Origin: Micropterix aruncella
Lineage: Eukaryota; Arthropoda; Insecta; Lepidoptera; Micropterigidae
Length of the DNA: 64,000 nt
Assembly (NCBI GenBank): GCA_944548615.1
Contig: OX155955.1
Location: 12,681,027 to 12,745,026 of the forward strand
Direction of reading: 5' to 3'
Below the pieces are notes generated by a model. It worked only from the letters and a program-made list of their open reading frames with translations, was not told the DNA's origin and made no database searches. This document shows, piece after piece, positions 10,275 through 22,571 of the stretch. Each line of letters starts with the position of its first letter. The first letter of the stretch is position 1. Position numbers and translations under genes: made by a program.

Positions 10275-12860
10275 TACTGATTTTCTAGTCATCAAACGTC
10301 GATAGGATTATTCAATGATTAATACTAAGTAGCGGACATCTATTTTGTAGGGGGTTTTCCTGTAGGTTACACTGGAAAATGCTTTTGAAAATACGAATGT
10401 GCTTTACTTTTTTTAGCACAATTGAATATCCATTTATTGGCAAGTCGAATGCAACATTGATTAAAAAATAATAATCTGGCTGATCTATTGGTACGGCAAA
10501 GGTGTCCGGCACATGATAAACCTAACAAAATGGTGGCCCTTATTTCTCCAGATTTGAAAATCGGTCAGATGATACTTAATATTATGACGATAGGTTAGGA
10601 TAACATCTGGCTGTGGTGATAAATCGCCAACGCCTTACCAGACTCATTTAATGCGAGTCAGAGTGCGCATTAAGCAAATACCCTGGTGGCGCGCATAAAA
10701 CAGTGCGCATACACACACTTTAGTAGATTCTGTCGAGGTATTAGTTATTATGAGCAACAGCCAGATGTGCTTCTTTCGTGGAATTATAGGATCAATTGTT
10801 TTGTAAAGAAAGACAGTGAGAATAGGACATTTTTATTTGCGTATAATTTCAAGACGCATTCCGTTATTTCTTAAAGTAGCCGGACTTCTTTCAAATGATA
10901 ATTTGTGATAATATCAATTCGGATTATAAGTTTTAAACGTGTAAAAATAAGGGCGACGTGTCCGTTAAACACATCGACTTTTCAGTTTTTGTAATTGCTG
11001 GAATATTTCCGCCGGACGAGCTTTATTTAAGATTGCTTTTTTGTGCGTTTAATGATCGACTCTTGTTAACGGAGAAGATTTCTAACTGGGAAAATAGTAC
11101 AATTTGATTTCACCTACTCGATTCGATTGCATCGGATAATCAAATACAATTACAATTACAATTTATTTCTGCTCCAGTAGATAGGCTTTCCTACACTTGG
11201 ATGCGTCTTTACCTCTAAAATTTTAAATAATGTAAGTAATTAAAGAATATTAACTATCATGATATAGTTGTGGCAATATAAATTAATTTTAGCAAACTAT
11301 AATTGGTTTGAAAACCATTGATAAATAGAAAATAATCTAATAATCAAAATTGCTGATCAAAAAAAGAGCTCAATGTCTGTTGTCATAATTATCAAGGCAA
11401 TAATATGATGGTCACGAAAATAGATAAGGGTATACGAAAAATATCTAAATTTAAACTAATTGTCAAATCTAGCAATATAGCCGTCGACGATAAAAATAAA
11501 AATAAAAATTACGCTCTTTGGCAAAGTTGATTATCATGAATTTTCCTTTATTTTACAGTGGGATGCTTTGAATAAGAATTCAGCATTATCCAAATCTCGT
11601 CATAATAATATACTGGATTCTTGACTAGGCCATTAAATAAGATTTTTTTTAATTGGTTCTCTCCATGACTTCTGATATGTGTTGGGGCCTTGTTATAATA
11701 ATACAGGCTTTGGTGAAGGAAACCCTTCCTAGGTGAAGAAAATCCTTGCCAGACTCATGATTTCTTGATTTCTAGCTCTTGCATTAATAATAGACCAGAT
11801 TTAATTGCTTTCTCAAACTGGGAAAACACGTAAAAGTCCTAAAAAATATTCACTACCTCCCCGACTATTGCCTGCGCCCTGTGTAACTCATCCTCGCCGA
11901 TATAGGTGTTTATTCAGTTCGCGTACCGATGCAAAAGTCGTTCCAGACGCTCGGCTGCATGAAGGAGATTGTATCACGGCGCGGATTCACATTATTAAGA
12001 TTAATGGAACTGCACTATGCTAACATGACATTACCCCCTGCTAAACACTCTTGTTTAAACGACGAGCAATTTAGGTGATGTCTTCATGCAAGGCTTGAGA
12101 CACATAACATATACTGGAGCGGATCCATTCCTAGATAGACCAAGATCGGCAATGCTCAGTTTTTCGCTAGTGGTCTGAGATGTTTTGTTGTATGTTTTCA
12201 CTTCATGTAAAAAACTATTTCTTTTGGTTACACTCGTAAATTTTAAAATTATATATTTATTTTATTTTATTTATTTAAAGAAATGCGCATTTTTTAAACT
12301 ACAGTACATTACATATTATCATTGGAGGCTCCGTTGTAAATAGTAGCAAAAAAGAGAGTACCGCAGCCCAGTCCTTTTTTAGATCAACGCTGCCTAACTA
12401 GGCCTAGGCCCGTACTAAGGCAAGCGTACCAATAAAATAACGGCTTGTGCATACTTCAAACTAAATATGTTAAAAGAGAAAAAAAAATAGTATCTAATAA
12501 TATTAGGAATTAACTTAAGGCAATAAACAATGTATGTAGAAATTAATCATTACTCTAAAAACTAGGTCATTGATATGTCAATGCGTCTGTCAGTCTGTCA
12601 GTCTGCAAATAATATTTGTAAAATACTTATCATAAAACACAATAAAATTTATTTCAATAACACGAAAAAAGTAAATAATAATTAGAATTTGCAAATGAAT
12701 AGTGAAAAAATTAAATTGAAATAAATATGGAAGGAAAAAGGGATTATAATAAATAGTCGAAAAATCTAATTGAAATAGTAAGAGGATTATCAAATTGAAA
12801 TAGTCAATTATACATAAAATGTGCATGTTACTAGTTATAATATAATTTTGAATGTAATCG
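10275..12860. other. AT-rich intergenic sequence
   Basis: No element recognised. The stretch 10960-11100 and the higher-GC part 11830-11990 (weak plus frame 11805-12023) are less AT-rich. 12590-12830 repeats short aattgaaatag-type words. An AT-rich (ttatt)n-like patch at 12255-12285 followed by catt/acag words resembles the 3' tail of an inverted LINE. Confidence 0.3.
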
Positions 12861-12862
12861 AA

Positions 12863-13727
12863 TTATGGGGCGGGGTTCTTGACCGATTTCTTTATCCATG
12901 TTCTGGAGATAGATGATACATCCGCTGCCGTAAAGGGTGTTTTTGCAATAGTTGCGATTCTTTCAACAACGCTTGTTAGATCTTTGTCGTGGCTTTGCGG
13001 GATGCCATGTATTTCGATATTGCAAGACCTTTGCTGCTGTTCTTGATAATCCCAACGCGATTGCATTTCTAATAATTTCGTTTCCAATTCACTGTTTTTC
13101 TGTACCACGCTATCGATTTGTGCATTATTTTTCTCTAACTTCTCAACTCTAGTAATTATGGAATCGTAGTCATTAGGTAAAAACTGGATTGTCCTCTGAA
13201 TATTTTCCATTTTCTGCTCTTTCATATTTCGCATTTTGTTTGATATTTTGTTCCATAAATTGTTTCTCGATTAATGCCAGTATGTCAGTTTTGAACTCCG
13301 ATAAATCGGATTTATATTACGAGAACTTCTGTTCCAAAAGCGCTGAAAAATCATGAACATTGGCAACGTCGGCAACGTCGTTTTCTCTAGGCAGTTTCGC
13401 AGAGAGACTTGGATTAATCACCCGATTCGCTGAAGTAGCTCTTGTAACGGGCGGTAGTTTCACATTCCATCCATTTGCAGTAGTCGCATTTTGATTAGTA
13501 GTTTGACGTGTCGCCGACGAAGACTTCGGTGGCTTTTGATGTAAATTTTCCGCAACGCATCGGGGACAAGACCACTTACTTTTTGTGTTGAGTTGATCAA
13601 TTTATTGAAGTTTGTTTCTGTCAAGTTTCTGCAGAAATAGTGATAGCAGCCAAAGCATGTTTTCCAAATTATTCTTTCCGAAACCAGGGTTGTGGAAGAA
13701 CATTTTTTTACATTTCTGATCCGCCAT
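12863..13727 (-). pseudogene. LINE ORF1 with PHD-type finger and coiled coil
   Basis: Reading the minus strand from Met at 13727, frame-broken segments give CKKCSS..., then CFGCYHYFCRN, then KWSCPRC, the spacing of a PHD-type zinc finger. A Ser/Thr-rich linker follows, then a heptad-rich helix (EKLEKNNAQID...ELETKLLEMQSRW) at 13090-13130 and a short strand-like NIEIHGIPQ. A PHD finger plus coiled coil is a known ORF1 architecture in insect CR1-related LINEs, where ORF1p binds element RNA. The frame 12863-13234 (123 aa) is the best-preserved part. The sequence stops abruptly at about 12863 before any endonuclease or RT, so the copy is 3'-incomplete. A second LINE is inserted 75 bp upstream of the start. 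Confidence 0.55.
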
Positions 13728-13794
13728 AGCTGAAGGTATGATTTGTGTTTTTTTTTCGATATATTGTACAAACTTTGAAAATATATTTCTAAAT

Positions 13795-14571
13795 ACGGCC
13801 ACTCGGGAAAAGATGTCGGAGACCTAAGTTTAAAATTTGTCTCCGATAGTGCCTCCGTGCTACAAGCGCTAGCAAAAAATACTATAACCTCAGTCCTTGT
13901 ACCGGAATGCCACAATGCGCTTCAATCCATTGCCAGGTCAAATAAAGTGACCCTGCAATGGATTAAAGGGCACAGCGACTTACTGGGCAATGACGCGGCA
14001 GACGAAATGGCCATAAGGGGATCAAAGGAAATAGTATATGGACCGGAACCCTTAATGCCCATTCTCCAGGCCCAAATAAAAACATGGCTACGCAGGAACA
14101 CCGAAGAAACCCACCTTACAGAATGGAAAAAAACGCAGGATGCAGGCAAACAAAGAACGCGGTTCCGGAAGCGTCCAAAAAACTTGGCCGCAACCTCACC
14201 AGATTAAAAAGGGACAAAATCCGTAAAGTCATCGGTACTAAGACAGGCCACTGTCCCCTAAACAAACACCTGTTTACCATAGGTGTGACAGACAGCCCTC
14301 TATGCAGAGGATGCATGGAGGAAGAAAAAACGCCACAGCATGTGCTCATGGAATGCAGGAGCGTGGCAGAGCAACGGGCAAGAATACTACAATCTCCAGC
14401 ATCTGTCCCGGAGGCCTGTAGCAACCCAAACAGGCTGCTAACCTTCTGGGACAGCCTGGGCTGGCTGGAGTAACATAAATAGAAACATGAGCCACGCACA
14501 ACGGCCTAATCAAGAGGCCAAGTGCGGGAAAAAGCCGAGACAAACTAACTAACTAACTAACTAACGGCCAC
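13795..14571 (+). mobile_element. 5'-truncated RNase H-bearing LINE with 8-bp TSD
   Basis: acggccac occurs at 13795-13802 and again at 14564-14571. The insert 13803-14563 ends in an (aact)n tail. It sits in the 5' leader of the PHD-type LINE ORF1 remnant and on the opposite strand, so it is the younger insertion. Confidence 0.75.
13830..14473 (+). pseudogene. LINE ORF2 C terminus: RNase H plus CCHC-like finger
   Basis: The first part carries the end of a ribonuclease H fold: SDSASVLQAL with an active-site Asp, then LQWIKGHSDLLGNDAADEMA, which holds the His and last Asp region. A frameshift near 14150-14170 moves to the frame containing TGHCPLNKHL and CRGCMEEEKTPQHVLMEC, the CX2CX8HX4C finger near the end of many I-, LOA- and R1-group ORF2 proteins. 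RNase H would remove template RNA during insertion. The stop is at 14471-14473. The 5' part of ORF2 is missing. The RNase H domain suggests the I/LOA group rather than Jockey or CR1. Confidence 0.7.
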
Positions 14572-15562
14572 CTTTATTGCTTTCAAGGCGATTCCGATGA
14601 TATTAATCAGTAAATCAGTTTTTGAATGACAGTTTGTTCAGTATACAAGCCGATGTTTACAATCGTTTTCTGCCGAATTCGTAATCCTCACTATTTGTTA
14701 TCTTTACTCCTGTATCCTTGTATATAATGTTACTGTTTCACTGCATAAATATCAAAAACAATCACTAAATTTTTTTTTTTTAAAAAACGGAAAAATATAT
14801 CTGTGTGCAAGCAGAGTTGCCAATGTGTAATATTTCCAGACAATAGGCAGGTACCTACTGCAAATCGGCGGTAACGGTATCGGTTTTATCGACGAGCTCA
14901 TAATAGAGGTAAATAGTTAATCATTTGTGAGGGTGGAAGCGGGGAGGGGTTGAATGCAGGGGGGGGGGGGTCGAGTATATAATTTATAGATTTATAGATT
15001 TTAGTATTATAATATATGATATGCTCCATGTAAACTCTGAGTATAGAAGATTTTGAATAGGTTTTAGACCTATTGCATCTTGAATATTGTATACGTTTTT
15101 AAATGGGCTCTTATATTAGGGGTTGTAATAAATAAATATTCGTCCAGGCTGTTTTAATGGTTGTAAAGCATGCGAGGTCATAGAACTTGTAGATCGACTT
15201 ATTTATAAATCTGTTACGTCTGTGCCTAATGGACCCTCGAAGTTTGGATGGTGATCGCCTTCTTTGCGTTACCTTAGTGGTCCTAACTCACGGTTCGACT
15301 GCCTACTGGTAGCCTACTCAACCTGTCAGGATAGCTAAATAATGCATGGGAGTGTAATCCTTCTCATGCATCCGTAAAATCGCATAGCAGTAACGTAACT
15401 TGACTAATATGTAAATATACTTGACTTAAACCCGGTTTCACCAGAGTAAAAGTTCCAAAGGGGTATAGGATTCCAGTAATGTTGCAGCTTTGCCTATTCA
15501 AGGTTTCAAATATTATTAAATGTCTCTTAGACAAATTACTGTTAGAAATAAATTACAAAAAG
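14572..15562. other. Intergenic sequence with homopolymers and a family-B scrap
   Basis: The first 150 bp continue the interrupted LINE leader. A T10 run (14769-14780 area) and a poly-G run (about 14960-14969) occur. The stretch 15283-15330 (aactcacggttcgactgcctactggtagcc) resembles dispersed family B. Confidence 0.4.
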
Positions 15563-15972
15563 AGTTGTCAACTACAACGGGTGGACCCGTCACCTAAGGA
15601 AGCTTTACCGATTGGTCGTTCTATCTTCCGTGAAGTGAGCGCAGAAGACTTGGACAAAACAGTCAACCGCTAAGCTCCGCCATGTGCCCGTAAGAGGCCA
15701 ACGCCTTATCCGCGAGATAACCAGGTATTACAATCACGCCCTTACTTCCAATTGCGACCAGATTATTCCGGTCTCTCGACTAGTTACGAGTTCGAGGTCG
15801 CTTGCGCGATCCTCTCCCTTACGAAGCGGTGAAACGGTGTATACCGCATCTATCGCGGACCACGGCATCCTTTGCCAGGCTGTTCCCAACCCAGGATCGG
15901 GTAGCCTATGGTCGTTTCAAGAGCAGTCGCCGTAAGGCCCGCAACCACCCCCGCTCTTTAGGAAACAGTACT
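15563..15972 (+). repeat. Dispersed coding-like repeat, copy 1
   Basis: About 410 bp match the inverted copy at 52550-52952 at high identity. Both copies can be read in one frame giving LTPLLPIATRL, then VRGRLR(D/N)PLPYEAVKRC, then TTASFARLF, then GRFKSSRRK and RNHPRS. In this copy a TGG to TAG change (15781-15783) interrupts the frame; in the other copy the same frame is open. The only indel in that part is 3 nt. That pattern suggests an ancestral protein, but I do not recognise it. Confidence 0.6.
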
Positions 15973-16165
15973 GCTTCCAGACTCCCCCGACTCTTAGTCA
16001 GAGTGCACAATCGATTGGCCTACGCCGCACGGTGCGCAGACCGTCCAGGAGCGTCAGAAGGTTGATTCCTAGGGGAAACTAGCCCTAAGGTCAGAGTCCT
16101 TCCCAGGCTCGCACTTCATGCGTGGAGGCCGCCGGATGGGTGTTGACCCGTGAGTGTGACAAATC
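15973..16165. repeat. Continuation of repeat with family-B end
   Basis: GC-richer sequence following copy 1. Its last 70 bp (cccaggctcgcacttcatgcgtggaggccgccggatgggtgttgac) are the reverse complement of the family-B block at 3195-3250. Confidence 0.5.
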
Positions 16166-16249
16166 CTGAACAGAATAAGTCTTCGTGGCCAACCCAACAA
16201 GGGTCCATTAGCTCCCAGTTATTTTCGCCAGTAAAATATTCAGTTTATC

Positions 16250-16330
16250 GAACATATAGGCGACCACTAGTTAGGTCACCTGACCTTACTTTGTAAGGTT
16301 CCGGGTTCGGTCCCCGGCTAGGTTATCATT
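16250..16330 (+). repeat. tRNA-derived SINE-like scrap
   Basis: ccggg-ttcggtc-cccgg at 16301-16317 forms a perfect 5-bp, 7-nt-loop T-arm with a B-box-like ggttcggtcc. No matching acceptor stem or anticodon arm can be folded around it, so it is not a functional tRNA. A SINE head is likelier. Confidence 0.5.
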
Positions 16331-16487
16331 TTCCTTTGGGATTAGATTAACGGATTTGCAATTCTGCCAATCGAATGCAATAACAAGACACGCGATTACA
16401 CACATGTTACATGCACACACCGCACAGTAGTCTGGCGTCGAATATGCGGAGGTTCAATGCTGTATACCAACCATTCTGTTGTGGTAC

Positions 16488-16539
16488 TCGTCTGGTTAAG
16501 TTGAGCATCGTCGGGCATCGTCTGGTTAAGTTGAGCATC
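16488..16539. repeat. 30-bp tandem duplication
   Basis: tcgtctggttaagttgagca... occurs at 16488 and again at 16518, with a period of 30 bp and the second copy ending at 16539. Confidence 0.9.
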
Positions 16540-16544
16540 AACTT

Positions 16545-18960
16545 TGTGAGTATGCTCGCTTTTAATTCAAGCGGGCGATGCATACTCGGCAACCGAATAC
16601 GCCAGTGCTACGGACAAGGTTATCAGTGCTGGGTTTGCTCCCCTTATCGACATAGCCAGTTTATGGATAATAATAATCATGGAAAAAATATTCGCTGCTG
16701 TTTTTTGTATATGGGATTTATATATGAGCGAGCGGGTGATAAAAACATCATTGATGTTATGGCATGTTAGATTACTCAACGACGTACTACGAAAAACAAC
16801 GTGTGGGTAGGCACTAATACTTCCAAACATGGTGGCATTCGTGACATTACGGCGCACTATAGATGGCGCTGTAAACAACGATTTACCGTATCCTATCGCC
16901 AAATAAAATAAAACAATAATAAACGATTTTTTAATCCTACCTCCTATTATTTTAATATAATTTACATAAAAATGACAATTTTAATTTCATATACAGGTTT
17001 CAATAGGTAATACTTACGCACTAAAACGTTCAGATAGCTTAATAGATGGCATTCTATCCGATGCAATCAGCCTATATATAAATGCGATGGATGTCATCAA
17101 TTATTGAATGTTGTTATTGTTATGATTGGTTAAAATATTGGGTTTTTATAATCAATCAGTCTTCATAAAAAAACATTAATTTTCAATGTTAACATAGATG
17201 GTCAAATAGAGTACTGTTAGTTTCGCCGGACAATACTATTAATGCCACCTGCACGTCACCGATGAAGAAGGGTTGATAAAACGTGCTATGACTTGAGCAA
17301 TCTAATACTATAAATAATTAATGGTAACACCTAGATATTTAGGATTACGGTTATTTTTATTTAAGAACCTGAAAAGGCTGTCCAAAAGTTGGCCATTTCA
17401 AAAACCCCACCTTTGCACTAGAATTACTTTTACAAGATTGGTTAGAGCGAATACTAAAATATATTGATTATAATTGATCGTACTTCTAAAAAGGAATATA
17501 CCTATATATTTTCGGTCATTTTCCGTTTGTCGTTTTTCCTATTCCCGACCATTTCGGTGCGCTCAGCTTGACATTATTTGTAAACTTTGATACCTGGTTT
17601 TTCGCATATCAAAAAGGTGAAAAAGAGCCTCCTACCAATTTGTCGGGAAAATGGCCGTCATATCGTTTGGTCGATCGACGATGTATTTTTCCTCATACAT
17701 GCGACCCAGTTGAACAAATGACATCGTCATATATTATTTTTCATCTGTGACATATGCGCGGCGCCGTCCAACGCTCAGTTGAATTGGAACGGTCAGATGC
17801 GGTAGCCTGGTTAGAGTGAAAAATAAAATTACAGTTAGTATAGTTTCGTCAGATTTCTAGATTTTTTTAAAATTTATTTATTTGGTAACATCGTGAAAAT
17901 ATCTAGTATACATTATCTACCCAATTGGATGTATAATTAAGTATCTATTTACACATTGACACATGTAGTCAAAACTTGAAATATTACATTAAGATTATTT
18001 GTCTACCTACCTCACTATATTTTAAAGACGAAGAGCATTACAAAAGCAAGAATCCAAACCAACAATATACGCTACATAAATTAAAAATACACCAAAATAA
18101 CATTTTTCATCAGTGTAAAATTAAAAATATTTTTTGTTTTTTTTTTAATATAGCATAAAATATTCATAGAACAAAAAAATATGATATAAATAAAGTACTA
18201 CAATTCTAATACATATCAATTGAAACGGCGGCAATCCACTTAATTATGGTGACAATGAATTACTGACATGAAATATCAACATAAATATTTAAAATTCAAT
18301 CAAAATAACATCATACTACATTAAATTGGAAAATAAAATGAAATCAAAGTAGTGTATATCTGAAATAAAAATTAAAGTATTTCTTTACTCGCAAAAGACT
18401 TAATTATAATATTGCTCTTTTGTACGTAAATATTGTATATCAATATTATAAATATTGTAAATATGTATATCAATATTATACTTAGTTGCAATGCAATTTA
18501 CCTGTAAATACTTCTTACTTGCTAACTATGGTTAAGTTAATAGAGACTTCAAGAGAATAAAAAGCATTTTCTAATAGTGACTCATTTAGCGATTTTTTTA
18601 TGAACTTTTCACCTAAATTATTTTTAAACTTTTAGTTTTGTGAATTGATGAAACGTTTTTTTTTATATTTTGTCTCTGTATGATAACATTATATAGCTTT
18701 TTTATTTTATTTATTTTTAAAGAATTAATTACCTACTATAAAACATTTCTTTTGCTTAAACAAATAACAGGAACCGAATCGCAAAACCTTAACCTTTTGC
18801 TTATTTGATGCTGTCACTCAACTCGGACTAGCCCGTTCTAGGGTGAACAGGACTCTAATATTAGAATAAATTATGTAAAAATTTTTGTAAAATGCTCATA
18901 AAACTAAATTACCCAAAAATGTGGTCCTCAAAAAATAATTACTGCCGGAAAATTGTCCAA
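16545..18960. other. AT-rich intergenic sequence
   Basis: Short frames here (16411-16770 and its antisense, 17568-17750, 17976-18158) carry no recognisable domain. The stretch agatggcgctgtaaacaacgatttaccgtatcc near 16860 is GC-balanced and may be an old repeat end. 17390-17520 also looks like repeat but is not classified. Confidence 0.3.
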
Positions 18961-18974
18961 AAACTGACAGGGAT

Positions 18975-19178
18975 TTGCCAAAAAGGAAACTATCAAAATT
19001 TTGTATAATGTCGGAACAAGAGACTGTATGCTGTATTCAACACAGCCCCATGAGCAACAACACGAGATCATCAGAAAACCAGGATAAATCCAATAATGCA
19101 TCTTCTATATCACCGCCTACTACAACAACTACCAATAAGTCACCGGTCATCTCTACAATAGCTCCAGAAAAACCTTAA
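18975..19178 (+). other. Short Ser/Thr/Asn-rich open frame, unrecognised
   Basis: 67 codons (18990-19178 from the second Met MSEQE) rich in Ser, Asn and Thr with SISPPTTTTTTNK, ending IAPEKP. It could be the N-terminal piece of a LINE ORF1, which is often low-complexity, but nothing nearby confirms that. Probably not a gene. Confidence 0.2.
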
Positions 19179-20780
19179 ACATCGCCACAAGCCATAACCA
19201 ATATACTCATAAAAATATCTTATTTTTACTCATTTTTAATTCTATAATTAGGTATGATTTACATACTCTATTTATTAGCATGTACCTATAACTATTTAAA
19301 TACTATTTATCTGTACATTATTTTTATTAATTATCACTATGGTTATGAATGTTATCTTTCAATTTTACTTTGATTGTCCAGTGGTTATGGATCATTAATA
19401 ACTATTCATGAATACATTCTTTAAAATGTATTATGCGATTTTCTTTGTTTAGGTTTTATATAAGTTCATACACGTATCGATGCATGCCTTAGAACAGGAT
19501 ATAGCCTAGTTAGGTGACATTATATGACCAAATAGGATTACTGGCAACAATTTTGGCGTTATGGTGTTATGAGTATTTTGCTTTTCGATTTTTATCTATG
19601 ACATTTTAATTGTACATGTTGTCCATTTTAATGTGGATTATTGTGGATTGAAAATTAATTTAAATAAAAAATTTAAATAAATTAAAATTGTAATATATGC
19701 TCCTTAAATATGACTAAGAATCATAAGTCAGTTGTAATTCAGTGCAAGAAATGTTTTGATATTCATTAAAATGATATTTTACCTCTGGAATTAAATTTTA
19801 TATAAGAATTTTTATTTGATCTTTTATTACTTCGATATCTATGTTTCATAGCTATTATAAGTTAAAAATTGTTTAGTTAGTTTAAATTAAAAAGTTAGTT
19901 TGTTATTAAAAAGTTAATTTGTTTTTATATATTTACTATTTTGTTTAACTACTGAATAAAGTGGAAGTCCTTCTATAAAACATAAATTCTTGGTTATATA
20001 CAAAGTAATTTATATTTGGTATCTAATTATCCAGAAATCTACGAATATATGAAAAAGTTTGAAAGTACTTGGAAGTAGCGAAATTATTTGTAACTACAAT
20101 TAGTATGGTCATTTTTAACCCATGTATCACAGTGGTGATTTGGTTCAAAATATTGATAGTAGTTACGTGTTAATTTTACTTTGCTCAATCACAATTTCTT
20201 TTTCAGCAACCACCAAAGGATCCCCTATCCTCTTTTAAGGGGTAGCTATGTAATCAAAATGATCGTGATAAAAATGCTTTTGTTCTTCACTGCACTTGCG
20301 ATTCTGTTGAGGATATCCTTACCTAAATAAACCTGAAATGGTACGTCGACAGTAAGCAATCTCTACCGTTAGTATTGATATGTTCGAAGTCGCTCTCTAC
20401 ACTTCTGCCGATCTCGGCAATTTCAACTCGCTATTGGTACCTCTGTGAATTTATCCAGTCATTGACATTGTAACGATCCATTGTAAAACACGGTGAACCG
20501 GCTATAATGACGTCAGCCAAGGGGGTGTTAAGAATGGATCCTCCCATCTCGGTAGAAATACGTGCTCCATTGGTGCGCGATCTTCTGTGTCAGCTCGGCG
20601 ATTTCTATTCAAATGTGCACCAATAAAATGCTGATTTTAAAGTGCGCCACGAGCTCCTTCCCTGTCCCCCTTTTACAGATCTGTCGACTAGTCGCCCCCC
20701 TTCGTCGTGTGTCGCTCTTTCGCTAGGATCTCCATATAGCCATTGATAAAAGAAAAGAAAAATATCTATACATATATAAG
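19179..20780. other. AT-rich, then GC-balanced unassigned sequence
   Basis: 19179-20200 is low-complexity AT-rich. 20340-20720 is GC-balanced with two related gatctcggcaatttc / cagctcggcgatttct segments. I cannot place it in a family. Confidence 0.3.
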
Positions 20781-21908
20781 CAGCACCGGATCATCCGATA
20801 GGCCAAGTAGGCATCGACCTATGGGCCCTACGCCTTTTAGGGGCCCCGAGTCAAGGGATCATTGCAATCATTTAGTAAACACTATTTCTAATAGATAGAA
20901 AAAAAGCAATAAAATGAAAATCCAAGCATGAAATGTAAATTAAACTTTTCGATTCGTCTCAGGGCCGGGCCACACGATGCGGTGCGGCTGCGGCGCGGCG
21001 CCTGAGCGGTGCCGCTGCGGCGTCCTACATACAAATATCCATGATATTATGTCACACGATGCGTTCCGGCGCCACACTGCAGGCAAACCGGTAATATGAG
21101 CCGGAGCGGCACCGCTCAGTTGTAAAGTGCAGTCAAAGGAGGGTACATGCTTGCCTATTTCATTTGTTTTCACGTATTTTTGTTGATTTTTAATCGAAGT
21201 GTTTAAAACGAGTACTAACGAAAAAGATATCGGCATTGCCTACCTCATTTCACTAGTTCTACGTACAATTAACTACAACATTATTCACCCACTGCGGCGT
21301 CGTAGTAACGTTGCGACGCCGCACCGTGCACTGTACGTGTGTACGACCATACGGCGAAATTTTTGCGTTGCGGCGCCGCACCGCATTGTGTGGACCGACT
21401 CTATTATATTATATAATTAGGACGACTCTATTATATAATAGTTATAAATTATTGACAGTGTGCCGATCGCAGATGTCTCATAATTATGAACGCTACGGGT
21501 GAAAGATTTTTTTCGAAGTTGAAACTGCTCAAAAATGATCTATTAATTTATTTTATTTCTCTAAATTATATATATTATAAAATAAAAAAACACAAGGACA
21601 ACTGAATTAACTTGCTCTTATGGCCACTGAAAACGCGTTATTATAAAAGGTGAATTTCCAAGGGACAGTGAATATATAAAGTTTTATACATTAAAACAAT
21701 TGCATAAAAGTTTAATGTTTGTTTATTAATATTACAATATATTATTTAATAATAATTATTTTGTTAAAGAAAATTAGTTTATCAAGATGTCCTAAGACCA
21801 AACGTATTAGAACAAATCGTATTAGGATTTGCAAAGTGCAAAGGCGGCCCCGAGATTTCGACGGCCTAAGGGCTAGGGCCCTTAGGTCGTCGACTTATTC
21901 CGGCACTG
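20781..21908. mobile_element. hAT-type non-autonomous element
   Basis: The left end reads cagcaccgga and the right end reads tccggcactg, so the inverted termini are CAG(C/T)(A/G)CCGGA, a typical hAT terminus. Subterminal gggccc / ggggccc blocks occur on both sides (20825-20845 and 21845-21885). The 8-bp flanks tatataag and cgtaaaag agree at 5 of 8 positions, compatible with a decayed hAT duplication. No transposase frame is present. A second, GC-rich element lies inside. Confidence 0.6.
20962..21400. mobile_element. GC-rich MITE nested in the hAT element
   Basis: The left end (gggccgggccacacgatgcggtgcggc, 20962 on) and the reverse complement of the right end (gtcggtccacacaatgcggtgcggc) align over about 25 bp. 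Each end is a strongly GC-rich gcggcgccgca-type block, while the core is AT-rich. GGCCGGTCCACAC-type termini with GCGGC repeats suggest a PIF/Harbinger-like MITE. No clean target duplication was found. Confidence 0.55.
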
Positions 21909-21977
21909 CGTAAAAGAAATAATTTTAGAAGTAAAAAGATCTAATAGAAATAATAATAGGAAGTAAATTTTGCTGCC

Positions 21978-22571
21978 CTATCTAAATTTATAGACACATC
22001 CATCTATAAATGGATGTGTGTATAAGTTTCTGTCCGATTTAGTAATTTTGTACTCGTATCTATTAAAATAATTCAGAATAAACACAATTAATATTAGACA
22101 ACATTTTAACAAAAAAAAAACCGACTCCATTTTTTTTATTAGTGCAGCAGCCATGTCATGGTGAAACTTAGAATCGCTATCATAATTGAATGCGTATACA
22201 AAATTGTATGTCTGTGCTGTTGACCGTTGAGGAGTTCCTTCGTTGGGATCCAACACAGGGTGTAGAATCAGGCCATATTTAAAAATGCATCATGTAAAAT
22301 TTTAACTTCATATGATAATATTTGAGGAGTTCCTACAATTCCTCATGGATTCCATCATCAGACAGGATTTTAATTAAAATGGGACCAATCTGTAAGTATA
22401 TTCTTTCAAATAAAAAAAGAATTTTCGAAGTCGGTTCATAAATGGCAGATTTCGGAGGTACATTAAAAAATATACAAACGAATTAAACATTAAAAAGGAA
22501 TATTATATAACAAAAAGGTCCGAACGAATTTAAACCCTCCTCCTTTTTTTGAAGTTGGTTAAAAATTAAGC
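21978..22571 (+). mobile_element. RTE-type retroposon 3' fragment (lepidopteran style)
   Basis: It contains an A-rich run with accgactcc, a block gttgggatccaacacagggtgtagaatcaggccat, and a terminal cctcctcctttttttgaagttggttaaaaat. These words recur in RTE-related retroposon tails of moths and butterflies. A similar block lies at 29250-29400. No ORF. At its left end acacatccat/atggatgtgt (21994-22019) forms a 10-bp hairpin. Confidence 0.5.

Noticed and set aside
14116..14499. 127-codon minus-strand frame
   Set aside because: Antisense of the RNase H LINE C terminus.
16261..16325. Possible tRNA gene
   Set aside because: Only the T-arm is perfect. No acceptor pairing, D-arm or anticodon arm can be built, so SINE-like scrap is preferred.
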